This document shows positions 34,115 through 45,188 of a stretch of DNA of 64,000 nucleotides, in pieces. Source of the stretch: Campanula takesimana. Taxonomy: Eukaryota; Streptophyta; Magnoliopsida; Asterales; Campanulaceae. The stretch covers positions 101,463-165,462 of the forward strand of contig JAOWBW010001903.1 of the NCBI GenBank assembly GCA_026119855.1. Reading direction: 5' to 3'. A program made the translations under genes and the position numbers. The stretch's first letter is position 1. Each line of letters starts with the position of its first letter. Under the pieces are notes generated by a model that saw only the letters and a list, made by a program, of their open reading frames with translations, searched no databases and was not told where the DNA came from.

Positions 34115-35112
34115 ATTCAAAGGCTCACTAACGGCTTCATCAACGGATTTCACTAACGGATTCGTCGACAAGGGTTCACTAACGGCCTCATCAATGGATT
34201 TCACTAACGGATTCGTCAACAAAGGTTCACTAACGGCCTCGAAGGTTCACTAACGGCCTCATCAACGGATTTCACTAACGGATTCGTCAACAAAGGTTCA
34301 CTAACGGCCTCCTCAAAGGTTTACTAACGGCCTCATCCACGGATTTCACTAACGGGTTCGTCATTCAAAGGTTCACTAACGGCCTCCTTAAAGGTTCACT
34401 AACGGCCTCATTTCAAAGGTTCACTAACGGCCTCATTTCAAAGGTTCACTAATGGCCTCATTCAAAGGTTCACTAACGGCCTCTTCAAAGGTTCACTAAC
34501 GGCCTCATTTTAAAGGGTTCACTAACGGCCTCAAGGTTCACTAACGGCCTCCTCGAAGGTTCACTAACAGCCTCATCAACGGATTTCACTAACGGATTCG
34601 TCAACAAAGGTTCACTAACGGCCTCGAAGGTTCACTAACGGACTCATCAACGGATTTCACTAACGGATTCGTCAACAAAGGTTCACTAACGGCCTCCTCA
34701 AAGGTTCACTAACGGCCTCATCAACGGATTTCACTAACGGATTCGTCAGCAAAGGTTCACTAACGGCCTCATTCAAAGGTTCACTAACGGCCTCTTCAAA
34801 GGTTCACTAACGGCCTCCTCAAAGGTTCACTAATGGCCTCTTCAAAGGTTCACTAACGGCCTCAAGGTTCACTAACGGCCTCCTCAAAGGTTCACTAACG
34901 GCCTCATTCAAAGGTTCACTAACGGCCTCGAAGGTTCACTAACGGCCTCCTCAAAGGTTCACTAATGGCCTCAAGGTTCACTAACGGCCTCCTCAAAGGT
35001 TCACTAACGGCCTCATTCAAGGGTTCACTAACGGCCTCATTCAAAGGTTCACTAACGGCCTCCTCAAAGGTTCACTATCGGCCTCATTCAAAGGTTCACT
35101 AACGGACTCACT
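34115..35112. repeat. Tandem array of GGTTCACTAACGGCCTC units in E
   Basis: About 50 copies of a core TTCACTAACGG in units of about 17-22 bp. Some are grouped into a longer unit with ATCAACGGATTTCACTAACGG. It lies directly upstream of the PPT and 3' LTR. Confidence 0.93.
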
Positions 35113-35334
35113 CAACGGATTCAGCCGGCAGGTTTACCAACGGATCATGCCACTCCCCTCTATCAACAAAAGACGCTCACACAGGGAGCGCACCCCTATC
35201 TCTAGCAATTTCAAATTACAACTTTCATCGAGTCTTTGCTTTCTTTTCATTCTTTTTCTTTGTCGATGTCCTCGGCGGGTGTTTTTACTTTCGTCGACGC
35301 GTTTTGCTTTGCAATCCACATCACCGAGGGGCTC

Positions 35335-36631
35335 TGTAGACACCCCGCCTTGGACCTCTCACTTTGATTGCATACAAAGTATTTTTATTTAACTCATTTT
35401 CGTTAATTTCTGTTACTTCGGTTAAGTTCCTAACTGATTCCGTTAGTTTTGGACTAAACTGCATACATAGTTAACTTTTAGGGTCATTCTGTCATTCTGT
35501 CCTTTTCTGCCGCGGGCGCTTCCGGAACTGTTAACGGGCTGCGCGCGCGTCTCGCCCCAAAAGCGGGACTCGCGCGCTTCCCATTTTGGCAGTAACGGAT
35601 TGCACCTTATTTCCCTCCCTTTTCTTATTTGCAACATCTCTTTCTTGATCACAAAAGACTTCTTTTCTCATCCACATTCATCCCCCTAGTTTTATAACCT
35701 CCAATCCCATTATTCTAGCCATCTCTTTAAAACAAAATAATTCATTTTTATTTTATTTGATTTTCTTTTATTTCTTTCATTTATTATTTTATTTATCTTA
35801 TTTTCTATTGGTCAATTCCGTCTCACATGGATTGACCAATTTCCCTCCAACCTTTCCCTCTCTTTTTTACCTATAAAAACCATCATCTTCTACCTTAGAA
35901 AGGGACTCTTTTTTACACTCTTTGGACCTTAATCTCACATTTTCACTACACCTACACTATACACAATTCTCTACACAAATTCTCCAACAAGAGTTTCTAC
36001 ACAACAAATTGTTCTACAACAATTTCATTACAACAACAACACTTTCAAGTCAAGGTCCCAAGTCCTCTTCCTCAAGGTACAACTCCATTTTCTTCCTTTG
36101 TTTTCTTCTTCTTCATGTATGCAATCCCTATTAATGGGACATGACCAACATTACTACTTCACATATTGAAGTTAGTTAAGGTTATCTCCCTACATTTTAA
36201 TCTTAACTTTAATGCACCATGTTAATTTCTCTTCATCTCTTAATATAATTCTTTAACATTACTTGTTACATGTAATCTTTATCATTAAATAAATAAAATA
36301 ATTCTATTTTATTTCCCCTTTTCTTCTCATCACAATTGTTAGCATATTTCTATTTAATTAATTGAAGGACATGTAAATATTAGAACACCAATAGTAGCAA
36401 GACCCGCGTAAGCGGGGCGGAGTGGGTGTTTAAGTACTTCCCACTCCGTCACCTAACCCCCGAACCCTTCTCTCCCGAATCTCTGGTTTTGTACATAAAT
36501 TAGGCTATTTCTAGGATTTTCTTATGTTCCTTTAAAAACATAGGTGGCGACTCTAAACAATCTAAAACAAGTTAGACATCCTAGGATAATTCACCGCTCT
36601 AGCCAAGTTGTGGTTTCCCGGGGTATCTACA
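35335..36631 (+). repeat. 3' LTR of element E (1297 bp)
   Basis: It starts TGTAGACACC after the PPT CCGAGGGGCTC (35324-35334) and ends GGGGTATCTACA. Confidence 0.92.
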
Positions 36632-36636
36632 CAACC

Positions 36637-37894
36637 AGATTTGCCAATTCCTCAAGGAAGGAGAAACTTCCTTCATGAATGAAAAGGGAGAATATGTGGA
36701 TGGGGTAAAAGTTAAAAGCGTGGTGGCACTCAAACGGCTAGCATCCCACTATGTCATCTTGGGGGACATCTTGTACAAAAAGCGCCATCAGGGCCTTCTC
36801 CTTAGGTGTATAAGCATGTAAAAGGAAAAAGAGCTCATGCAAGAAGTTGATGGCGGAGTGTGTGGTCCTCATATGAATGTGAGGGCATTAATGCAAGTCA
36901 TCTTACGGATGGGCTACTTTTGGATCTCAATGGAGACCGATTGCATACAATTTGTGAAGAGGTGTGATAAGTGTCAGCGGTTCTCTAACCTCAACCACCT
37001 ACCTCCTCACCATCTCTACTGTATGACCACGCCATGGCCTTTTTCAACATGGGGCGTTGACATCATTGGGAAAATTTCCCCGCCCAGGAGCAATAGCCAC
37101 GAGTTTGTTTTGGTAGCCGTGGATTACTTCACAAAGTGGGTAGAGGCTAAATCCTACAAGGTCCTCACTTCCAAGAAAGTTGCGGGATTTATAAAGGAAA
37201 ACATCATGTATCGGTACGGGGTCCCAAACGAAGTTATCACCGATAATGGCTCGCACTTCGAAGGTGAATGCGATCAATTACTGGGAGAATTCTGAGTCAC
37301 TCGCCACAAATCCTCTCCATATAGGCCTCAGACCAATGGTACAGTGGAGGCCGCCAACAAAACGCTCGAAAGGATTATTAAGAAAATGGCAACATGGGGA
37401 AGAGATTGGCCCGAAAAGCTACATCTAGCACTGTGGGGCTACCGGACCTCGGTTAGAACCTCCACTGGGGAAATCCCTTTTGCTTTGACTTATGGAATGG
37501 AAGCCATGCTCCCAGCTGAGCTGGAGGTACCGTCATTGAGAATTTTGTTGGAGAACAAAATCCATGAGGTTGATTGGCTTCGGAGCCGGCATGATGAATT
37601 GGCCTTGTTGGACGAACGTCGTCTGAAGGCAATGGAGCACATCTGCTCCTACCAAGGGAGAATGGCGCGAGCTTTTGATAGAAAGGTGAAGCCCCAAAAA
37701 ATTTGGGTAGGAGATTTGGTCCTTAAGGAAATCCGGGAGGTCTAACCCCGACGGAAAATGGGAGCCCGTGTGGATCAGTCCCTTCGTGGTATAGGAAATC
37801 TTCTCAGGAGGTGCAATGAGGCTTACGGACTTGGATGGCAACCCCTTCATGCACCCGGTCAACGGTGATAAGCTCCGTCGTTACTTTGTTTTAA
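36637..37894 (+). pseudogene. pol: Element C integrase
   Basis: It continues the codon cut by E (QICQFLKEG). Zinc region CGPHMN and CDKCQ; core WGVDIIGK, VITDNGSHF and TVEAANKTLERI, so D, D and E are all kept. C-terminal part ALTYGMEAMLPAELEVPSL, WVGDLVL and MRLTDLDGNPFMHPVN, ending near 37894 in an A-rich run. Stops: TAA 36819-36821 and TGA 37293-37295, plus a one-base shift at about 37743. It would insert the DNA copy into the genome. Confidence 0.87.
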
Positions 37895-37952
37895 AAAAAA
37901 ACAAAAAAAAAAACAAAAAAAAAACTTGTAGGTGCCAAAAGAATATACCCAC

Positions 37953-38076
37953 CTAGATTGAAAACCCATTTGGGCAGTCTAGAGAAAAAACAGGGTCGCA
38001 CCCAAAATTTGTAAAAAGTGAACTACGATGACCTGAGCCCCTTAGTCTCATTTGTAAGAGGGGAATGTAGGCAGCC
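37953..38076 (+). other. Conserved hairpin block of element C (H1 then H2)
   Basis: H1 at 37953-37982: CTAGA ... CCC-ATTT-GGG ... TCTAG, where the inner stem is extended to CCCA/TGGG. H2 at 38020-38076: CTACG/TGTAG (one G-U pair) and CCCCTT/AAGAGGGG with one bulge. Confidence 0.75.
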
Positions 38077-39396
38077 AATTACTGGTCTGGTCTAAAAAAT
38101 AAATGAAAATCAAATTTGGTTTCGAGCAAAGACTCCATGTGAATGCAAATTGGCTTCATAAGTGACCATTTTCATTACAGTTAAAACACTTCTTTGATGA
38201 GTTTAAGCACGGTCTACTCTCGATTCAGCTAACATGCCTAAGACATAACTAAGGCACCTAAAATGAACTAATGTGTCTGCAATGGCAATGGGTGGATACA
38301 TGGAAATGTAGGACTATCATTGTTCCTCATCCCTCCGCTTCTTCCTTTGACTTCTTCGAGTCTTCTTTTTCCGCACCTCAAAGAGCTCGATCTCCCCTCT
38401 ACCATGATCGGGTACCCTCCCGACATCCTTAACCAGCCCGGTTGCCCTCAAAGCCGCGTTAGCGGCTGCCCGAGCTCGAAGATCTTCCATTCGTGCCTCT
38501 TCCCTAGGCATCGCAGCCATTCTCCTATCAGCCAAGGCTTGATAGTCCTCCACAATGTCTCCAGTAATGTTATGGCCACTCGCCACGGCCTCGGTCTCTC
38601 TCAAAACCCTTCTAGGGTCATGAGACCCACCAAGAATAGCCTCACGCCTCTCCTTAATGAGCCTCTGAGTCTGTCCCATAGTCTGTTCATACCAGTCCAA
38701 GTAGACCGTGGTTAGAACCATGCTGGCTGCACGCCCAAGAAGCACCCGAGCCGGAAAGAGGGAACAAGTCCACAATCGGGAAAGAAGTGAAATAGTGGAA
38801 GAATCCCACATAGACAAAGGTGGAAGCTTCAAATGCTCCGGGTTAACATCGGATTACTCCAACAGTGGAGTCTGCAGTAATACAAACTGACTACGGACCA
38901 AAGAAGGGATGTAGTAAGACGATCCCAAGAGTCCCGGCACCCGAACAAAAGGGGAACTGTCCTGATACTCCCGCACCGAGCCGATACGCTAATGTGGGAC
39001 CGACCAACGGGTATCGGCAGTTGTGATGCGAGCCATGTAAGCCTCCCAGTCACTCTGATTGAAATCCAAGAGGATGCCTCTCAAGGAATAAGACCACGGT
39101 CTGTGAGAGACAGGAGCCTCGGGAATGGCCATCAACCTCTCCCTCAACCACAAAGTGAGTAAGGCGGGGCTACTGTTACGCATGAAGCCGTCTCCCAAAG
39201 CCAAGCGGTACATGCCATGAAGGGTTTCACCCAAAATCAAGGGGACAATATCCTTCCCCGCACGGCACTCCTCTAGGACACTCAGTAAAACCCTATGACA
39301 AGTACCTTTGGAGCCAACCATGTAGAAAAAGGCAAGAATGCACAAACCAAAAGCATTCCAAGAAGCCTCATCCGTGCGATCCATGAACTTCTCAGG

Positions 39397-42242
39397 TGTC
39401 ACGACCCGAAAACTAGGCTCTATTTTATTAGTAATAAATAATTATTATTTATTTATTTGCTTATTTAATTATTTAAATTATTATTTATTTAAATATTTAT
39501 GTGTGCATTTTATGTGTTAGGCCTAGCACTTAATTGGTTATTTGTGCTAGTGTGGAGTGTTGGGTCTTAGTTGTTAGTGGGGAGTGTAAGATTATTGTGT
39601 TAGTATGTAGGGGAAGGGGTCAATTTGTAAATTCTCTAATCCTCCTACTTACTCCCTCTTTTCCCCTCTCCTCCCTCATTTCACCCTCACTCTCCCTCTC
39701 ATCTCTCCCAGCATTTTCTCTCTCTATCCATGGAAAGGGTAAGTTTCTCTCTACCTTCTCTCTACATTTCCATCATCTTCCTCTTGTTATTTCTCATTTC
39801 TTAAAACATGAAATGTGTTTAGATCGTCGATAGGATCGCGTAGAATCAAGAATATTCGAATTCCATCAACTTTCCTTATTTTCAAGTAAGTTGCTTTTCC
39901 CCCATTAATATGCTAAATTGTTCATATCATGCTTATATAATGCTTTAGTTGTTATATTTGAAGTTTGATTGAGTTTGGGAATTTATTTGGAGTTTATTTG
40001 GATTTTTGGTTAAAAGTGGTGATTATATGAAGGTTGGGATTTAAACCTTGATTTGGGTTTCTAGATGGGTTATTTTGGTCCTATTCAAGTTTATAAGTTG
40101 TTTTGGTTCATTGTTATGCTTATTGGAGGTCTTGATTTTGAGTATTTGAGAAAAGGTAAGAATTTTGGGTTGTTTGGGTGCCATTTTCGGGTATGTATGA
40201 ACCCAGGAAGAAATCTGGGCATTGTTCTTCTGGCACGGTCGTGCCCATTTATTTGGCACGGTCATGCCAATATTCACTTGCCTCTCGTCATGTTTGGCAC
40301 GGTCGTTCCACTTTCTTAGGCACGGTCGTGCCAAGCCGGGACTCTGATATATTCTTCCCTTTTCTTCTAAAACTGTTTCCCCCATAACTTCTTCGTCCGG
40401 ACTCCGTTTTAGACGTGTAAACTATCGTTTCAAAGCTCTCTTCGAGTAATACAAGATGATATAGGTTGTTTAGTTAAGTTATAAATTTTATACTTCGGGA
40501 TTTTATTGGGTGTTTGAGGTTAAGAGGAGTTGTATCGATCCATTGTGAACAAGTTTTGTAAATCCAATTGAGTGACTTTATTGAGTTGTTATGATCATTT
40601 TGGGATATAAGTGAGGAATTCATACTTTGAGACCCTTTAATTGAAAGTTATTTTACTGATCGGATTGATTTTAGAATAAGACTTTGTCTAGGTTTTAGGT
40701 GATATCCTATAGTACCTAGAGGATTGTTTTGGAACACTAAGGTGTAGGGTTTAGTCCAGTCGTGATCATGTTCTAATAAGGGTAACCTTTTGGATTCGTT
40801 TGGATACTTACGGTTTGATTAACCTTAAGGTGTATCCATTCTGATTTCCTACTTTGGAATTCCAGGTGTGATGAGATGGTTGAGTTCATAGTCCTAGTAT
40901 ATCTTTATGAGTAAATGTTTAGGGTCATTTTGGTAATAGTCATTGTGCCATTGGTGAGCGACCGTTTGGGTTGTGCTCTTTATGAATAACTCATGGGTAT
41001 CATCTTTAGGATGTGTTTGGTATGGGTCCTTGTCTTGGAATCATCTTGTTTTAATGATCAATGTTGTTGTGCTCTTTATGAGAAATTCCGTTTATCGTTG
41101 TTGTGCTCTTTTATGAGAAACTTCTTGTGTTCGTTGTGGTTGAACTCTTCATGAGTAATCGTTTGCATCTTTATGGTGATTAATTGGTGTGGTTCCCTAC
41201 TTTGGAACCTTAAGTTGTTTATTTATGCTAAAATATTATTACTTAGCATTTAATTAGAAGCCCAGCTGGCATATTTGTTGCATCGGGCGATGGGAAAGAT
41301 TATAATGGCAAAGCCAAGTCCATTATAATGTTGACCATTGTTTTGCCCCCTTCTATACCCCTTCTCCAGATTGGCCTTGGAAAGGATAAGTTAGCATTCC
41401 TCTGTGAATGTATCTAGCTAACGGGCATGACTTTGTGTCATGGTCCTTGTCCTTTGTGACACTCTTATGGTTATTGGTTCCGGTACCGGGGTTTTCTCTT
41501 CGAGCTTTCATGCTGCTATGAAGATGTTGATTGTTAATTATTGAAGCTGCGCAACGACCTTTATTTGGTTCTTTCAGTTGGGTGAAACCTTGGCTATGTA
41601 TCCACTTATGAGTGTTTATTTCAGCTTTATGTGTTACATGATGAGCTGGTCGTTATTTCCAACCGGTATGGGACGGTTGGCGATAGGGAGCCTCTCATTT
41701 GTTGTTATATGTTTATTTATATGATTGACTATTGGGTGTTATTGTTCGACAGCATGTCACTTATTATTCCGCTGCTATCTGTCTTATGTTAATTGCTATT
41801 GGTCATTGCATAATAGCATGTCATGTAGTTGCATTAGTAACTTACTGAGATTTTATCTCACCCCGTTTATTTCCATCTTTGTTTTTCCTTAACCCCCCCC
41901 CCAGGAGGAAAAGGATTAGGATTCGCGGTTCGAGGAGGACGTCGAGAGGTTTGAGATTTTGGGCAGGTTGTTTGATCGGTTTGCATTATTTAAATGTATA
42001 ACCTTTTGGGGATAGTTTTACCAACAATGACGTCATTAAGATTTGTAATCTTTTGTATTTTGGGGTGAGCTTGCGAAGCTTATTCTAGTAGTTTGTTGTT
42101 GTTGTTAAGCTTGGATTTCTAAAACTTTTTTTTTAACATTTTGGGTATAAAAATAGAATTTTTATCTTCATTATTTTGGTGTATTGTTGTAAGTCGACGT
42201 CCAGCTCGCGAGTTCCGGGCCCGCGGGGTCGGGGTCGCCACA
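39397..42242 (+). repeat. 5' LTR of element D (2846 bp)
   Basis: It starts TGTCACGACCCG and ends GGGGTCGCCACA. A cassette of four GGCACGGTCGTGCC-like words is at 40231-40336, two of them mutated. Confidence 0.93.
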
Positions 42243-42257
42243 GTTGGTATCAGAGCT
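42243..42257 (+). other. Primer binding site of element D
   Basis: GTTGGTATCAGAGCT: TGGTATCAGAGC is complementary to the 3' end of initiator Met-tRNA, the usual primer of Tekay and most plant LTR elements. Confidence 0.88.
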
Positions 42258-42362
42258 ATGGTTTAGCACTATGTATAAGTATAGGTGGACTAGAATGACC
42301 TAGGAGGGTAGATGGGTTCGGAGTGAGTAACGATGAGTATTTTATGCAGGTATTTGTTTGTG

Positions 42363-43450
42363 ATGGCTAGAAGACGATCGGTGAAAGTTCTAGTGGGACT
42401 CAGAATCAGAATGGTCTATGGGAAGAAAACCGTGCAATGTTTCAGGACAGGTTTGAAGCGGCCGTGAAAGCAATTCATGACCAAGGGCCGAGAGAGGAAC
42501 ATGTAGCACCTCCGCGATATGGGTTGGAGCAGTTCTTGTAGTTGAAACCAAGTGAGTACGACGGTGAGCCTGATGTGAAGAAGGCCGAGCTATGGATAGA
42601 ATCGATGGAGAAAATCTACGAGGTCTTTGGTTGCACTGATGAGGATAGGGTTCTGTTTGCAGCTTATAAGCTCGTGGGGACTGCGGAACATTGGTGGAAG
42701 TCACTGAAGACCAGTTGGGATGCGACTCTTGTACCATATCCTTGGGAGTGGTTCGTGAGGAAATTCAAGGATCATTTTATCTCTCTAGTGAATCAAAACC
42801 GGAAAGAGATCGAGTTCCTCAGCTTGGAGCAAGGCGTGATGTCAGTAGCACAGTACTCGGCTATGTTCACAGGATTAGCCAGGTGTTGTGACTACCTTGT
42901 GCGGACCGAGGAGCAGAAAGCGATGATATTAATCAGGGGTTTGAAGACATCCATCCGGACTCAGCTTATAGCACAGCGGATTCAGACTTATCAGGATGCG
43001 GTGGATCGAGCCTACTTGATTGAGCAGGATATCTGGGAACACAAAAGGAAGACTGAGATGGTTAACCCGGGTAAGCAAGGAGGGCAGAGTAAGTCACAAC
43101 AGCAACATTCGGATAACAGAGGTAATTCTGGAGTGCAAACTCGATTCAGAAGGCAACTTCAAGGGCAACCAACAGTAGGAAATCAAGGTTCTAATAAGGG
43201 GACACGAAATGGGAAAGTCTGCAGCTACTGTCAGAGGAAAGGATACTCAGAAGACAAGTGTTGGAAGAAGCAAGGAAAATGTGTGAAGTGTGGTCAGTTG
43301 GGACACTTCGTTAAAGATTGTCCGAGGTTTAGAGTTCAGTCATCGGGGACAGGAACTGGAATACCACAGGGTCAGAAGAGGGATACTTCGGGGAAGCCCA
43401 AGGTTTCGGGTAGAGTATTTGTGATCAATCAGCACTCATCAGGTAATTGA
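42363..43450 (+). pseudogene. gag: Element D gag
   Basis: Begins near 42363 with one early shift; TAG at 42539-42541, then open to TGA at 43448-43450. Capsid-like core (YDGEPDVKKAELWIESMEK, AAYKLVGTAEHWWKSL, FVRKFKDHFI) and two zinc knuckles. The first reads CSYCQRKGYSEDKC, with Tyr (codon 43244-43246) in place of the zinc-binding His; the second, CVKCGQLGHFVKDC, is intact. It is homologous to Tekay-2 gag. It would form the particle and bind RNA. Confidence 0.85.
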
Positions 43451-45188
43451 ACAATTTCAGGAGGTATTATTTTGCGTCGTGAGAGCGAGCGCGTGCATTT
43501 TAGGATCATCGCATTTATGTGTTTCTGTGCATTTAGTTGCATTTATTTCTTCTGAGTCTTTGACTTATGTGTAGTAGGTGTTTACTCCTATGGAGGAGTT
43601 TAGGGTATCTGATGAAGTCTTATGTGCTTATGATGTGCTTAAGTATGGTTATGTCTCACCTGCTAAATTAGCCATGTTGCTATTGCAAGATTTTGATGTC
43701 ACTATTGCTTTAATCTATTGTTGTAGGGGATTGTTATATTCTCCATTCCTAGTTTCTTAAAACTGTTTGAGACTGTTCCTTTGGGTAGAGTTATACCTAT
43801 CTTTTCTTAATTGAAATCCGAGTATTTAGTTTCGGTCAATTTGTTGGGTGTATATATCATTCGTAAGATTTTCGTTTTCTTCCGAATAGTACCCAGTGTT
43901 TGAGGAGAAGCTTGGGTTAAATTGAGTTGTTATGGTACAAGGTTGTAGTGCTAATATTTAGATCAATGTCCTTATGGCATCAGTTGGGTTATAAGAGTTG
44001 AGGATTCAATGAGAATCTCTTAAGGAAAATTTTGGTCACTTTTAGTACATCTCCGTGAATGCATCGGAATGGATTAGTATGGAAAGGTGTACGATTTGTT
44101 ATGGATGGTGAGTTTGTTGTAGGAGTTATGATCATTAATGGTGGTAAGCGTGTTAAGTTAGAAAGGACTAAGTACATTTTGGGAGAGTAATAATTTCTCG
44201 ATTTATGTTAAAGGCATTTTGAAATTTTGGTTAAATAGTGTTCTATGGTTCTAAATCTCGTCTTGGTGGCATTTCTTGTTTGGATTACAACTATGTGAAG
44301 AAAGTTGAGTATAAATACTTGGGCATATTAAAGAATACTATGATTTGGTATTGGGTCAGTTGGAATGTGACTAGCTAATGGGTTTATTATGATGGCAGTA
44401 CTATTGAACCTAAGTATCTTTAAGTTAACGAATGTATACGTGAAAGTCTAATGTGGGTCAGCTGTTGGAGATTTAGGGATTGCTAAACTTCCTTGGGATA
44501 TATAAGCGCGGATTATTAATTCAAGAAAAGGAATTAGAGGAAATCCCTTGACGATAAAAAATTGGATTATTTTTCGGACTATTGAGTATTCGTAATTGTT
44601 TTAAGCTTTCAAAGATTAAAGTAATGTGGTGATGGTACTATGTCATGGATTTAAGTGAACATTTTGTATTAAAATTTTGGGTTTATATTACACCCCTAGT
44701 TTAAGGTGCTACCTAGAGCGAGAGCACTATAATGGGAATCCTTAGAGATATAGCCTTTGGTGAATATTATGGGGATAGAAAATTTCTTTAGCTCTTCATA
44801 TTTTAAAAGGCTAATTTAGCTCGAGATGGTAATGTTTTGAATTTCTGGGGAATAATACTAAGTATGCGATTTACAAATAGAAGTACCTTTGCGGTGTAGT
44901 TAAGGTTATGAATAAGGCAAGCTTGAGATACCTCGAGAATTATGTGTGCAAATAATTTGAATTCTTCGATTTTGAGTACGGATTTTGATTAGTAATGAAG
45001 TTAATGATGTAATGATTCGGTTCGAGAGGTGGTATTATCGTAAGCATTATTTAAGGTTACCTTGTAGTGGGGTAGATTGGACAATTGAGGAATTTGAGAA
45101 ATGGCGGAACTATCATAACCGTAGCTATTTGGTCTTTCGGGTAAGTCTCGTTAAAATTCGGGTCAAATTTTCTTTAAGGAGGAGTGAA
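43451..45188 (+). pseudogene. Decayed pol remnant of element D
   Basis: No open pol. A short stretch at about 43670-43725 still reads LLLQDFDV, as in the protease of Tekay-2 (VLPIQDFDVILGMDWL). The last 60 bases before the LTR match the end of Tekay-1, with PPT AAGGAGGAG. RT, RNase H and integrase cannot be recognised. Confidence 0.55.

Larger units (their letters stand above)
27204..36631 (+). mobile_element. Element E: non-autonomous Tat-type LTR retrotransposon
   Basis: LTRs 27204-28510 and 35335-36631 flank a primer site, one short gag-like ORF, a long non-coding region with Tat hairpin modules, a tandem array and a PPT. The exact target duplication CAACC is at 27199-27203 and 36632-36636. 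Removing E with one copy restores C's coding sequence across the junction. There is no protease, RT or integrase, so it would need enzymes from a partner; its LTR ends, PPT and GC-rich words match element G. Confidence 0.92.

Noticed and set aside
32965..34253. Several 100-130 codon ORFs in E
   Set aside because: Overlapping frames of comparable length and no domain; composition and decayed repeats explain them.
34115..35112. Possible CRISPR-like array
   Set aside because: No unique spacers, units join directly, and the context is a plant retrotransposon 3' region.
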